Positions 52,124 to 61,802 of a DNA stretch of 64,000 bases are shown here, one piece after another (position 1 is the first letter of the stretch; every line of letters begins with the position of its first letter). The position numbers were made by a program, and so were the translations under genes. Origin of the DNA: Bradyrhizobium diazoefficiens. GTDB taxonomy: Bacteria > Pseudomonadota > Alphaproteobacteria > Rhizobiales > Xanthobacteraceae. The DNA is taken from contig NZ_CP067041.1 in assembly GCF_016599855.1 (NCBI RefSeq), positions 6,138,001 to 6,202,000 on the forward strand. Direction: 5' to 3'. The notes beneath the pieces were generated by a model, which made no database searches, had not been told where the DNA came from, and saw nothing but the letters and a program-made list of their open reading frames with translations.

Positions 52124-52166
52124 GAGGTTGGTGCAACAGCCTCAATCAACAACAGGGACGGAAACC

Positions 52167-53789
52167 ATGTCCAAGAACGGCAAGACCGGCAGCAAGTCCG
52201 TCACCGTCAAGCAAGCGACGCTCGACCTGCTGCGCGCCTTCGGCATCAGACGCGTCTTCGGCAATCCCGGCTCGACCGAGCTGCCGTTCCTCAGCGACTG
52301 GCCCGACGACATCGACTATGTGCTGGCGCTGCAGGAAGCCTCCGCCGTCGGCATGGCCGATGGCTATGCGCAGGCGACGCGCAATGCCGGGTTCGTCAAT
52401 CTGCATTCGGCGGCCGGCGTCGGCAATGCGCTCGGCAACATCTATACCGCGCATCGCAACCAGACCCCGCTCGTGATCACCGCGGGCCAGCAGGCGCGCT
52501 CGATCCTGCCGCTGCAGGCATTCCTCTATGCCGAGCGCGCCTCGGAATTTCCGCGGCCGTATGTGAAATACAGCGTCGAGCCGGCCCGGCCCGAGGACGT
52601 GCCGGCCGCGATCGCGCGGGCCTATTACACCGCGATGCAGCCGCCCTGTGGGCCGACCTTCGTCTCGATCCCGATCGACGACTGGGCCCATGCCTGTGCG
52701 CCCGTTGAGGCGCGCAGGGTCAGCCGGGAAATGGGTCCCGAGCCGGAGGCGATGAAGGCGCTGGTCGCGGCGCTCGGCTCCGCAAAACACCCTGCCCTCG
52801 TCGTCGGCCCCGGCGTCGACCGCGCCGGCGCGGTGGATCTGATGGTGCGCGTCGCCGAGAAGGCGAAGGCGAGCGTATGGGTCAGCCCGTTCTCGGCGCG
52901 CTGCTCGTTCCCCGAACGTCATCCGCAATTCGCGGGCTTTCTGCATGCTTCACCGGCACAGCTCTCCGACGCCTTGCGCGAGCACGACCTTGTCATCGTG
53001 ATCGGCGCGCCGGTGTTCACCTTCCATGTCGAGGGCCACGCCGCGATCTTCGACGGCGGCGCGACGATCTTCCAGATCACCGATGATGCGGATGCCGCAG
53101 CGGTGACGCCTGTCGGCACCAGCATCATCGCCACCATGAAGCCGGCGCTAAGCCTGCTGCTCGGCCTCCTGCCAGAGAGCAAACGCGCCGCCCCAAAAGT
53201 CCGCACGCTGCCGCCGGCACCGCAAGCCGCCGATCCGCTGCCGGTCGAATTCCTGCTGCGCGCGCTGTCGCAGGCGATGCCGGATGGCGCCTCACTCGTC
53301 GAGGAAGTGCCCTCGCATAGGCCGGCGATACAAAAGTTCATGCCGATGCCCGGCCAGGACAGTTTTTACACCATGGCGAGCGGCGGGCTCGGCTACTCGC
53401 TGCCCGCCGCAGTCGGCATGGCGCTGGGCAAGCCGAACAGCCGCACGGTCTGCCTGATCGGCGACGGATCGGCGATGTATTCGATCCAGGCACTGTGGAC
53501 CGCGGCACAACGCAAGCTGCCGCTGACCATCGTCGTCATCAACAATTCCGGCTACGGCGCGATGCGCTCGTTCAGCCAGGTGATGCAGGTGCGGAACGTG
53601 CCCGGACTGGAGCTGCCGGGGATCGATTTCGTGAAGCTTGCGGAAGGCATGGGCTGCCACGCGGTGCGGGTGAGCAAGGCGGCGGAGCTGGGCGAGGCGC
53701 TGAAGAGCGGCTTGGCGTTTGAGGGCACGAGCCTCGTCGAGGTCGTCGTGGATTCTGCGGTGCCGGTGTTGTACGGGCAGAAGCATTAG
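52167..53789 (+). CDS. Benzoylformate decarboxylase-like ThDP enzyme
   Basis: Benzoylformate decarboxylase removes CO2 from phenylglyoxylate in mandelate degradation. The 540-residue product has the family start TLDLLRAFGIRRVFGNPGSTE, the activating Glu in ALQEASAVGMADGYAQ, and the ThDP motif GDGSAMYSIQALWTAAQRKLP, followed by VVINNSGYGAM. AGGGA precedes the ATG at 52167; a start at 52128 lies at the edge of the repeat. No mandelate dehydrogenase is adjacent, so the physiological 2-oxo acid is uncertain. Confidence 0.85.
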   Translation: MSKNGKTGSKSVTVKQATLDLLRAFGIRRVFGNPGSTELPFLSDWPDDIDYVLALQEASAVGMADGYAQATRNAGFVNLHSAAGVGNALGNIYTAHRNQTPLVITAGQQARSILPLQAFLYAERASEFPRPYVKYSVEPARPEDVPAAIARAYYTAMQPPCGPTFVSIPIDDWAHACAPVEARRVSREMGPEPEAMKALVAALGSAKHPALVVGPGVDRAGAVDLMVRVAEKAKASVWVSPFSARCSFPERHPQFAGFLHASPAQLSDALREHDLVIVIGAPVFTFHVEGHAAIFDGGATIFQITDDADAAAVTPVGTSIIATMKPALSLLLGLLPESKRAAPKVRTLPPAPQAADPLPVEFLLRALSQAMPDGASLVEEVPSHRPAIQKFMPMPGQDSFYTMASGGLGYSLPAAVGMALGKPNSRTVCLIGDGSAMYSIQALWTAAQRKLPLTIVVINNSGYGAMRSFSQVMQVRNVPGLELPGIDFVKLAEGMGCHAVRVSKAAELGEALKSGLAFEGTSLVEVVVDSAVPVLYGQKH

Positions 53790-53808
53790 GGGCGCGCTGT
53801 CTCCCATC

Positions 53809-53929
53809 GTCGTCCTGGCGAAAGCCAGGACCCATTACCACCGCAGCCAATTTGGCGAACGTTGGTAATGACGATCTCGCGCTACAACTGCTCCTTGGGG
53901 TAATGGGTCCTGGCTTTCGCCAGGACGAC
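53809..53929. repeat. Intergenic inverted repeat, GTCGTCCTGGCGAAAGCC type
   Basis: GTCGTCCTGGCGAAAGCCAG at 53809 is matched in reverse complement ending at 53929, with about 60 bp between; each arm also contains an inner hairpin CCTGGC/GCCAGG. It lies between convergent ThDP decarboxylase and SDR genes. Confidence 0.9.
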
Positions 53930-53969
53930 ATCGAGAGTTTGGCGACAGCGTTGCCAAACTACCTAACGG

Positions 53970-54764
53970 TCACCTCCCGAACTCTTCCCGCATCCTGGCC
54001 TGGATCTTGGCCATGCCGCCGATCCAGCGGTCGTAATTCTCGGTCTTCTTCCGCATGTAGCCGAGCACCTGGCGGTGCGGCAGGATCAGGAAGGTTTCCT
54101 GCTCGAGGCCGGCGAGCACGTCTTTCGCAACCTGCTCGGGCGTGAGATCGCCGTCGCCGGATTGCGGGCCCTTCGGGATCGAACGCAGCATGTTGGTGTC
54201 GACGCCCTGCGGGCAGAGGATCGAGACCTTGATGTTGTCGGCCTTGTGCGAGATCGCGAGGTTTTCGGCGAAGCCCACTGCGGCGTGCTTGGTGGTGGAG
54301 TAAGCGGGACTGCCGACCTGCGAGAGCAGACCCGCGGCCGAGATGGTGTTGAGGAAATAGCCGCCGCCGCGCGCCTTCATGCGCGGGATCAAATGCCGTG
54401 CCGCGTAAACATGGGCCATGACGTGGATCGCCCAGCTCCGCTGCCACGGCTCGTCGGAGGCGCCGCCGGCATTGACCGACATCGGATCGAAGCCGCCGCC
54501 GATGCCGGCATTGGAGCAGAACAGATCGATCGGTCCGAACTGCCGCTCGGTCTCCTCGATGAGGTGCGAAATGTCCTTTTCCTGCGCGACGTCGCATTTG
54601 AAGGCCGCGCCATCGACCGTCGCCGCGACCGTCCTCGCATTGGCGGCATCCATATCCGCGACGGCGATTTTGGCCGCGCCCGCTTGATGAAAGGCCTCGC
54701 ATAGCGCCTTGCCGATGCCGTTGGCGCCGCCCGTGACGACCACGACCTTGCCGGTCACCTGCAT
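53970..54764 (-). CDS. Short-chain dehydrogenase/reductase
   Basis: The 264-residue protein has the SDR cofactor motif VVTGGANGIGK, the NAG of CSNAGIGGG, and the catalytic Tyr-x-x-x-Lys in SPAYSTTKHAAVG with the preceding Ser in TISAAGLL. GAGGAG lies 7 bases before the ATG at 54764. SDRs of this length oxidise hydroxy groups or reduce ketones using NAD(P); the substrate is not evident. It may serve the neighbouring catabolic cluster, but is on the opposite strand. Confidence 0.92.
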   Translation of the reverse strand: MQVTGKVVVVTGGANGIGKALCEAFHQAGAAKIAVADMDAANARTVAATVDGAAFKCDVAQEKDISHLIEETERQFGPIDLFCSNAGIGGGFDPMSVNAGGASDEPWQRSWAIHVMAHVYAARHLIPRMKARGGGYFLNTISAAGLLSQVGSPAYSTTKHAAVGFAENLAISHKADNIKVSILCPQGVDTNMLRSIPKGPQSGDGDLTPEQVAKDVLAGLEQETFLILPHRQVLGYMRKKTENYDRWIGGMAKIQARMREEFGR

Positions 54765-54815
54765 GCGACGTCTCCTCTATTCTTGATTTGTCTTGTCCCG
54801 CTTGGCGGGACTCGC

Positions 54816-55511
54816 TCAGCTCAACACGAGGTCGAGTACCGCGGTATAATGGCATGCCGCGCCGGCCAGGACAAAGCCATGCCAGATCGCATTCTGGAAG
54901 CGCAGCCGCCGCCAGGCGTGGAAGATCACGCCGAGACTGTAGAGCACGCCGCCCGCGAGCACGAAGCCCAGCGCCAGCGCAGGCAGCGCCTTGACCACGG
55001 CGTCATAGAGCATCATCCCGCTCCAGCCCATGGCGAGATAGATGCCAACCGCGACGCGGTCGAACCGGCCGGGATAGCGCAGCTTCAGCACGATGCCCGC
55101 AATCGCAACGCACCAGACGCAGATCAGCAGCGCCAGCGCGAACACGCTGTCCTTCAGCTCCAGGATGAATGGCGTGTAGGTCGCAGCGATCAGGAGATAG
55201 ATCGCGGAATGGTCGAACCTTCGCAGCAGCCATTTGGCCGGGGACACGGGCCAGAGATTATAGGTCGCCGACAGCACCAGCATCGAGAGCAGGCCTGCGA
55301 CATAGATCGAGACGCCGACGACATTGATGGTGTCGGCATAGACCGCCGCAAGCACCACGAGGACGGTCGCGGCGATGATGCCACAGAGCACGCCAATCGC
55401 GTGGACGATACCATCGGCAATCAGCTCGGCGCGATCGTAATTCCAGCCGATCGCGTCGGCCGCGGCGTGGACGGAGTTGGATGCGAGCTGTTTCAGTTGG
55501 AAGACGGTCAT
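54816..55511 (-). CDS. Haemolysin III (YqfA/AdipoR-like) membrane protein
   Basis: The 231-residue product has seven hydrophobic helices and the family's metal-site residues: ADGIVHAIGV with the first His, DHSAIYLLIAATYTP with Asp-His, and the last helix IFHAWRR to WHGFVLAGAACHY with His residues. Members are related to adiponectin receptors and may act as lipid-linked hydrolases; the haemolysin name is historical. The ATG at 55511 is preferred over a longer leader to 55595. Confidence 0.9.
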   Translation of the reverse strand: MTVFQLKQLASNSVHAAADAIGWNYDRAELIADGIVHAIGVLCGIIAATVLVVLAAVYADTINVVGVSIYVAGLLSMLVLSATYNLWPVSPAKWLLRRFDHSAIYLLIAATYTPFILELKDSVFALALLICVWCVAIAGIVLKLRYPGRFDRVAVGIYLAMGWSGMMLYDAVVKALPALALGFVLAGGVLYSLGVIFHAWRRLRFQNAIWHGFVLAGAACHYTAVLDLVLS

Positions 55512-55691
55512 GGCAATCCGAATGACGAAGGCAGTACTCTTCTCTATGGGTGTTTCGAGGCCGGCGCGTCGTTCAAACGGCTGATTTGCCGACAAACGCG
55601 GTGGAAGTATGAAGCTTGATTTTCCTCACGCAATTGCCACTTTTGTGAACGGCTTCACCGTTCCGCCCGCCCCGAGGTCAATCACGTTCAT

Positions 55692-57161
55692 ATGGCATTC
55701 AGTTTACAGGATATGGTCGAGGAGGCGCGCCTGTCGGCCCGGGCGCTGATCGACTATGGCGAGCACTTCTTCAATCCCACGGTACGGCTTGGTGTCACCG
55801 GTCTGTCGCGAGCCGGTAAGACCGTATTCATCACCGCGCTGATCCACGGGCTGACGCGCGGCGGCCGGTTTCCGGTGTTCGAAGCCTATGCCTCGGGCCG
55901 GATCGCGCGGGCGCGTCTGGCGCCGCAGCCCGACGATGCCGTACCGCGCTTTTCCTATGAGAGCCATCTGCGCGCACTGATCGAGGAGCGGCGCTGGCCG
56001 AGCTCGACGGTCGACATCAGCGAGCTACGCCTCGTCATCGACTACCAGCGCCCCAATGGCGCGGACCGCACCCTGACGCTCGACATCGTCGACTATCCCG
56101 GCGAGTGGTTGCTCGATTTGCCGCTACTTCAGAAGAGCTTTGAGCAATGGTCGGCAGAGAGCCTGGCGCTGTCGCGCGAAGCGCCGCGCGCGCATCTTGC
56201 GGCGGAGTGGCACGCGCATCTCGCGACGCTCAAGCCCGAAGCACGCGAGGACGAGCAGGCGACGCTGACGGCCGCAAAGCTATTCACCAGCTATCTGCGC
56301 GCGTGCCGCGACGAACGATTTGCCATGAGCCTGTTGCCGCCCGGCCGCTTCCTGATGCCCGGCAGTCTCGCCGACACGCCCGCGCTGACCTTCGCGCCGC
56401 TCGACATTCCCGTCGGCGGCCAGGCCCCAGACGGATCGCTCTGGGCAATGATGGTGCGCCGGTTTGAGGCCTACAAGGACGTCGTGGTGCGGCCGTTCTT
56501 CCGCGATCATTTTGCCAGGCTCGATCGTCAGATCGTGCTGGCGGATGCGCTCGCTGCATTCAATTCGGGCCCCGAGGCGCTGCACGATCTCGAAGCGGCG
56601 CTATCAGGCATTCTCGATTGCTTCAACATCGGCCGCAGCACGTTCCTCTCCGCCCTGTTCAGGCCGCGCATCGACCGCATCCTGTTCGCAGCGACGAAAG
56701 CGGATCATCTGCATCATTCCAGCCACGACCGGCTAGAGGCCGTGCTGCGCCGCGCGGTCGCCCGCGCCGTAGCGCGGGCCGAAGATACTGGCGCGCAGAT
56801 CGACGTCATCGCGCTTGCCGCCGTCCGCGCCACGCGTGAGGCGCAGGTTGCGCACGGCCGAGACAAATTGCCCTCGATCCTGGGCACGCCGGCCGCGGGC
56901 GAAAGCGCTAACGGCGAGTTCTTTGACGGCAACACGGAAGTTGCGACCTTTCCGGGCGATCTTCCGCTCGATCCCGAACCGCTGTTCAATGGCGCCGATA
57001 CGTTCTGCGGATTGTCGACGGAAGCTGCCGAAAAAAGCGATTTCCGCTTCCTGCGCTTCCGCCCGCCAAAGCTCGAACGCGAAGGGACGGACGAGCCCGT
57101 GCTACCGCATATCCGCCTCGACCGCGCCTTGCAGTTCCTGATCGGAGACAAGCTCGCATGA
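55692..57161 (+). CDS. ycjX: YcjX-family (DUF463) GTP-binding protein
   Basis: The 489-residue product contains Walker A GLSRAGKTVFITALIHGL near residue 36, a later DIVDYPGEWLLDLP (G3-like), and FAATKADHLHHSSHDRL (G4-like TKAD), matching YcjX. In gammaproteobacteria ycjX and ycjF belong to stress regulons and associate with the envelope. The stop overlaps the next gene, ycjF, by 4 bp (ATGA), so they are translationally coupled. Confidence 0.94.
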   Translation: MAFSLQDMVEEARLSARALIDYGEHFFNPTVRLGVTGLSRAGKTVFITALIHGLTRGGRFPVFEAYASGRIARARLAPQPDDAVPRFSYESHLRALIEERRWPSSTVDISELRLVIDYQRPNGADRTLTLDIVDYPGEWLLDLPLLQKSFEQWSAESLALSREAPRAHLAAEWHAHLATLKPEAREDEQATLTAAKLFTSYLRACRDERFAMSLLPPGRFLMPGSLADTPALTFAPLDIPVGGQAPDGSLWAMMVRRFEAYKDVVVRPFFRDHFARLDRQIVLADALAAFNSGPEALHDLEAALSGILDCFNIGRSTFLSALFRPRIDRILFAATKADHLHHSSHDRLEAVLRRAVARAVARAEDTGAQIDVIALAAVRATREAQVAHGRDKLPSILGTPAAGESANGEFFDGNTEVATFPGDLPLDPEPLFNGADTFCGLSTEAAEKSDFRFLRFRPPKLEREGTDEPVLPHIRLDRALQFLIGDKLA

Positions 57162-58186
57162 ACGATCGATCGAAGCCACGGCGGCCGGCCACGTTCCGGC
57201 TCGACGACCCCGGTGTCGTCGTGACCGAAGCCGACGAGACGAGCCGCATCGGTCGCGCCACCATTCAGATCACGCCGGAGCCGGATCCGTCGACGCTGCC
57301 GGTACCGGTGCAAGGCGCACTTCCGGTGCGGCGCAGCTTTCCCTGGGGCGCGCTGTTCTGGTCCGGCGTCGCCGGGCTGACGCTGCTCGGCACCGGGCTT
57401 GGCGTCGTGCATCTGGTCGAGGATCTGTTTACGCGCAGCGAGAGTCTCGGCTTCGTCGGGCTCGCTCTTGCATTCGTGACCACGCTCGCGCTCGCGGTCG
57501 TGGTCGGTCGCGAGGCGGTCGGGCTCGCGCGGCTCGCCACGATCGAAAAGCTGCATCAGCGCGCCGCCGAGGTGCTTGCCAGCGACGATCGCAAGGAGAG
57601 CCGCGCCATCGTGCGGGACCTGATCGCCATCGCGCACCAGAACCCGCAGCTCGCGCGCGCCCGCGCCGCGCTGGAAAGCCACGCCGGCGAGATCATCGAC
57701 GGCGCGGACATGATCCGGCTCGCCGAGCGCGAGTTGATGTCGCCGCTGGATGCGGAGGCACGACGGCTGGTGTCGTCGGCGGCGCAGCGGGTCTCGATCG
57801 TCACGGCGGTGTCGCCGCGCGCGCTGTTCGACGTGCTGTTCGTGTTGGTGGCCTCGCTGCGCCTGATCCGCCAGCTCGCCCGCCTCTATGGCGGCCGGCC
57901 CGGTGCGCTCGGCATGATCCGCCTGCTCCGCCACGTCATCGCCCATCTCGCCATCACCGGCGGTCTCGCCGCCAGCGACAGCCTGGTGCAGCAGATGCTC
58001 GGCCATGGGATCGCAGCAAAACTGTCGCAGCGGCTCGGTGAAGGCATGCTGAACGGGCTATTGACGGCGCGGCTCGGTCTCGCCGCGATCGACATTACAA
58101 GGCCGCTGCCGTTCGCCGCGCTGCCCCCGCCAAAACTGTCGGATCTCGCGACGGATTTGCTGCGGAAGAAGGAGGACGAGGAGTAG
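57158..58186 (+). CDS. ycjF: YcjF-family (DUF697) membrane protein
   Basis: The 342-residue product has two transmembrane segments around residues 65-85 and 105-120 and the family segment VSPRALFDVLFVLVASLRLI, RQLARLYGGRPGALGMIRLL in its C-terminal half. It is coupled to ycjX by a 4-bp overlap. Its last 92 bp overlap the 3' end of the convergent glycosyltransferase gene. The function is unknown beyond envelope association. Confidence 0.92.
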   Translation: MNDRSKPRRPATFRLDDPGVVVTEADETSRIGRATIQITPEPDPSTLPVPVQGALPVRRSFPWGALFWSGVAGLTLLGTGLGVVHLVEDLFTRSESLGFVGLALAFVTTLALAVVVGREAVGLARLATIEKLHQRAAEVLASDDRKESRAIVRDLIAIAHQNPQLARARAALESHAGEIIDGADMIRLAERELMSPLDAEARRLVSSAAQRVSIVTAVSPRALFDVLFVLVASLRLIRQLARLYGGRPGALGMIRLLRHVIAHLAITGGLAASDSLVQQMLGHGIAAKLSQRLGEGMLNGLLTARLGLAAIDITRPLPFAALPPPKLSDLATDLLRKKEDEE

Positions 58187-59753
58187 CTCGCAGGGCCAGC
58201 ATGCGCCACTGGAACAGCGGCGAGTCCTTCGGCGGCGAAAGCTCCGGGGTCCAGCCGGTGAGCTTGTCGAGTGTGTAGGTGTCGATCAGGACGCCGCGCC
58301 AACGCCGCTCGACTTGCGCCAGCGGCTCGCGCGTCGCGGGGATCGAGTCCCACAGAGGCGAATGATCGTCGGGCTGGCGGCCGATATAAAGTCCCGCATG
58401 TCCCTTGATCCGGTCCATGCCGGGATCGCGAAAGTCCTGGAAGCGGCCGCGCTCGTTGATCTCGACCACGGGTACGCGGCCGCGGAACAGCCAGCGCATC
58501 ATGGCATAGGTGCGGTAATCCGTGGTCGCGATCCAAGTCGCGCCGGTCTCATCCAACGCGGCCTGCGCGCGCGCAGCGACCTGCTCGTAACCGGCCTCGG
58601 CGCCGATCGGATCCATCTTGCCGAGCAAATTCCAGGGTGCAGCGACGTAATAGAGGAACACGATCACGACGAAGGCGATGCCCGAAATCAGCGCCGTTTT
58701 CACCCAGAAGATGCTGGACCGGACCATCCGCGCCGACCAGCCTTCTTTCGGCAACATCGCAAGGTTTACCGCGGCAGCCACAAAGCCTGTCGGCCACATG
58801 AACATCGGCCAAGTGTCGCCCACCCTGAGCGTCAGCGACTTGGAGAAGAAATAAACGAACGGCACCAGCACTGCCGTCGACAACAGGATCGCCACGGGCT
58901 CGCGGCTCCGATAGCCGCGCCAGGCCGTCATCGCGAGGCCCGAGAGCACCACCGGCAGCATCACGAACCCGACGAGGCCAAATTGCAGGCCGACATAATC
59001 GCCGATGGTGCGGAGCGAGATGCCGTAATTGGCGGTGGCGCGCACGCCTTGGAAGCGGAACGAGGCCCAGTCGTGCTCTGCGTTCCAGATCAGCACCGGC
59101 GAGAACAATGCGATCGCAATTAGCACCGCGAGATAGGGATAGGGACTGCGCAGCCAGCGCCAGCGCCAATCCGGCACCAGCAGAAAGGCGGCAACCGCAG
59201 GCGCGAACATGATCGCGGTGAACTTCGACAGCAGCGACAAGCCGGCGAACAGGCCGGCGGCAAGCCACCAGCGTCCGTCGCCGCCTTGCGCAAGCCGCAC
59301 CAGCGACCACATCATCGCCACCGCAAACGGGATCATGGCGACGTCGGGCGCGACCTTGGCCATCAACAGCCCGTAATAGAGCGCGGCCTCCGGCATCAGC
59401 ACGGCGAACATGACCGCGCGTGCATCATGGGTGAGGCGGCGGACGATGCCGGCGAGCAGGAGCTGCGTCACCAGCATCGCGACGATGCCACCGAAGCGAA
59501 CGCCGAGCACGGTGTCGCCGAAGATGGCGGTGCCGAAGCGGATGAACCAGGCAATCATTGGCGGATGATCGAGGAAGCTTAGCGCTCCCTCCTTCGACCA
59601 GGTCCAGTAATAGGCCTCGTCGGTGCGCAGCTCGATCGCGGAGGCGTAAACGAAGCGCAGCACCGTCATTGCGGCGATCATCAGCGCGGCCATGACGAGC
59701 AGCCGGCGCGACGCGCCGTCGGGCTTCACGGTGATGTCGGGAGCGATCGTCAC
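58095..59753 (-). CDS. GT39-type membrane glycosyltransferase (ArnT-like)
   Basis: GT39 enzymes transfer sugars from lipid carriers at the periplasmic side. The 552-residue product has about eleven hydrophobic helices and the family's first-loop motif IELRTDEAYYWTWSKEG, with the acidic pair needed for catalysis, then SFLDHPPMIAWFIRFG. The GTG at 59753 is chosen because GGGGA lies upstream; an ATG at 59822 adds a doubtful leader. The last 92 bp overlap ycjF on the other strand. Lipid A or hopanoid modification is possible but not shown. Confidence 0.88.
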   Translation of the reverse strand: MTIAPDITVKPDGASRRLLVMAALMIAAMTVLRFVYASAIELRTDEAYYWTWSKEGALSFLDHPPMIAWFIRFGTAIFGDTVLGVRFGGIVAMLVTQLLLAGIVRRLTHDARAVMFAVLMPEAALYYGLLMAKVAPDVAMIPFAVAMMWSLVRLAQGGDGRWWLAAGLFAGLSLLSKFTAIMFAPAVAAFLLVPDWRWRWLRSPYPYLAVLIAIALFSPVLIWNAEHDWASFRFQGVRATANYGISLRTIGDYVGLQFGLVGFVMLPVVLSGLAMTAWRGYRSREPVAILLSTAVLVPFVYFFSKSLTLRVGDTWPMFMWPTGFVAAAVNLAMLPKEGWSARMVRSSIFWVKTALISGIAFVVIVFLYYVAAPWNLLGKMDPIGAEAGYEQVAARAQAALDETGATWIATTDYRTYAMMRWLFRGRVPVVEINERGRFQDFRDPGMDRIKGHAGLYIGRQPDDHSPLWDSIPATREPLAQVERRWRGVLIDTYTLDKLTGWTPELSPPKDSPLFQWRMLALRATPRPPSSAANPSRDPTVLAGAARRTAAAL

Positions 59754-59850
59754 GGCCGCGCTTTTCCCCGACTTGGGACGGGGAGTCAATGTGAACACCG
59801 TCGTCCCGGGCAAGCGAAACACGACCGGGGATCCATAGCCACAGTTTTCC

Positions 59851-59936
59851 TAGGGTGGGCAAAGCGAAGCGTGCCCACCGTCCCACGATGCCGCGGAATG
59901 GTGGGCACGGCGCAAGAGCGCCTTTGCCCACCCTAC
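59851..59936. repeat. Intergenic inverted repeat, AGGGTGGGCAAAG type
   Basis: TAGGGTGGGCAAAGCGAAGC at the left pairs with GCGCCTTTGCCCACCCTA at the right; inner copies of GTGCCCACC/GGTGGGCAC also face each other. This is a further family of short repeats, sitting upstream of the glycosyltransferase and cyclase genes. Confidence 0.9.
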
Positions 59937-60046
59937 GAGACTTAGGATTGCGTAACCTTGTCGGTTATGTGATCCGGCCGTTCGTTCACAGGTGGAATTT
60001 AACTCTGCGCTGGCTGTTCTCCTCAGTGAACTGATACAACCGAATC

Positions 60047-61777
60047 ATGGCCGCCACCGTCCTTTCACGCTTGCCCGAACTCGTCCGCTCGACTAGCGCG
60101 CGGCAGGTGCGGCTGGTCTGCGGCGTGATCCTGTTCTCTTACGTGGTCAGCCATTTCCTCAACCATGCGCTCGGCAATATCTCGGTCGATGCGATGCAGA
60201 TCGGCGTCTATTACCACACCTCGTTCTGGCAATTCCTTCCCGTGGCGATCGTGTTCTACACCGCAGCCCTCGCCCATATGGGGCTCGGGGTCTATGCACT
60301 GTATCAGCGCCGTCAGTTCCGCTGGCGGACGATCGAGCCGCTGCAGCTCGTGCTGGGGCTGAGCATCCCGGCGCTGGTGATGGCGCATGTGATCGGCGTG
60401 CGGCTCGGCCACACGCTGTACGGGCACGAGAAGCTGTATCCGCAGGAACTCTATCTGTTCTTCGTGGCGTCATCCAACCGGCTCTGGACGATGACGATCC
60501 TGCTCATCGTCGCCTGGGTGCACGGCTGCATCGGCATCTATTTCTGGCTCCGGCTGAAGCCGTTCTTCGTCCGCGCGGCCCCGTTCCTGCTGGCGGCCGC
60601 GGTGCTGATCCCGACATTGGCGCTGCTCGGCATCTACCAGGGTGGCCGCAGTGTCGCCGCCGACAGCGATGACGGGGAGTGGCGCACGCATAATTACACG
60701 CAGCGCCAGGTCGGCACGATCGCAGAGGCCGATACGCTCGACCGCATCACCGGCGGCCTCACCATCGGCTACTTTGGCCTGCTTGGGTTGGTGCTGCTCG
60801 GCCGCGGGGTGCGCGGCTGGCGCGAACGTCGCGGCGGCATGATCGCGCTGTCCTATGGCAACGGCAAGACGGTGCGCGTGCCCAAGGGGCTCTCCGTGCT
60901 GGAAGCGAGCCTGCGCCACAACGTGCCGCATGCCAGCGTCTGCGGCGGCCGCGCCCGCTGCTCGACATGCCGCATCCGCATCATCGGCGACCACGACGCC
61001 TTGCCCGAGCCATCGCAGCGCGAGGCTTTCGTGCTGGCCCGCGTCGGCACCGCCGATCCCTCGATCCGGCTTGCCTGCCAGTTGCGACCGAATTCCGATC
61101 TCTCCTTCTTCCAGCTGTTCACGCCGCACATGCTGTCGATGAACGCATCGTCGCCGGCGCGGATTGGCCAGGAGCGCTATCTCGTCAGCCTGTTCGTGGA
61201 CATGCGCGGCTCGACCCAGCTTGCCGAGAAGCGGCTGCCGTTCGACACCGTCTTCATCGTCAACCGTTTCCTCGGCGCAGTGTCGCAGGCCGTGATCGAG
61301 AACGGCGGCCAGCCTAACCAGTTCGTCGGCGACGGCATGCTGGCGCTGTTCGGCCTCACCAGCGATCCGCAAACTGCCTGCCGGCAGGCGCTGAAGGCGG
61401 TGGCCGGCATCGCGACCCATGTCGACGTGCTCAACGAGCTCCTGAGCCACGATCTGCGCCAGCCGATCCGCTTCGGCATCGGCGTCCATGGCGGCGAGGT
61501 CATCATCGGCGACATCGGCTACCGCGACCACATCGTCTTCACTGCGCTTGGCGATGCCGTGAACGTCGCGGCCCGGCTCCAGGACATGACCAAGGCACTC
61601 GCCTGCGAGGCGATCGTCTCCGAAGAGGTCCGCCGTACCGCCGGCCTTCACGATGACGCGCTGCCCAAGCAGGAGGTCGCGATCCGCGGTCGCGACGAGC
61701 CGATGGTCGTGCGCGTGGTTGCGGATACGAGGACACTGTCCGCCCTTGTCGCCAACGGCGAGCGCGCTGCGGCGTGA
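60047..61777 (+). CDS. Membrane adenylate cyclase with 2Fe-2S ferredoxin domain
   Basis: The 576-residue protein combines six or so N-terminal helices with haem-binding-like His residues (VSHFLNHALG, VMAHVIGVRLGHTLYGHE), a 2Fe-2S ferredoxin domain (about 265-350) with Cys299, Cys305, Cys308 and Cys344 in SVCGGRARCSTCRIR and LACQL, and a class III cyclase domain with Asp385 (LFVDMRGST), Asp429 (FVGDGMLALFG) and DAVNVAARLQD. The layout suggests a redox- or electron-flow-sensing cyclase making cAMP. This type is known among Bradyrhizobium cyclases. The gene is divergent from the glycosyltransferase. Confidence 0.92.
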   Translation: MAATVLSRLPELVRSTSARQVRLVCGVILFSYVVSHFLNHALGNISVDAMQIGVYYHTSFWQFLPVAIVFYTAALAHMGLGVYALYQRRQFRWRTIEPLQLVLGLSIPALVMAHVIGVRLGHTLYGHEKLYPQELYLFFVASSNRLWTMTILLIVAWVHGCIGIYFWLRLKPFFVRAAPFLLAAAVLIPTLALLGIYQGGRSVAADSDDGEWRTHNYTQRQVGTIAEADTLDRITGGLTIGYFGLLGLVLLGRGVRGWRERRGGMIALSYGNGKTVRVPKGLSVLEASLRHNVPHASVCGGRARCSTCRIRIIGDHDALPEPSQREAFVLARVGTADPSIRLACQLRPNSDLSFFQLFTPHMLSMNASSPARIGQERYLVSLFVDMRGSTQLAEKRLPFDTVFIVNRFLGAVSQAVIENGGQPNQFVGDGMLALFGLTSDPQTACRQALKAVAGIATHVDVLNELLSHDLRQPIRFGIGVHGGEVIIGDIGYRDHIVFTALGDAVNVAARLQDMTKALACEAIVSEEVRRTAGLHDDALPKQEVAIRGRDEPMVVRVVADTRTLSALVANGERAAA

Positions 61778-61802
61778 GCTGCAAGCCACCCGGAAGGCGC
61801 GC

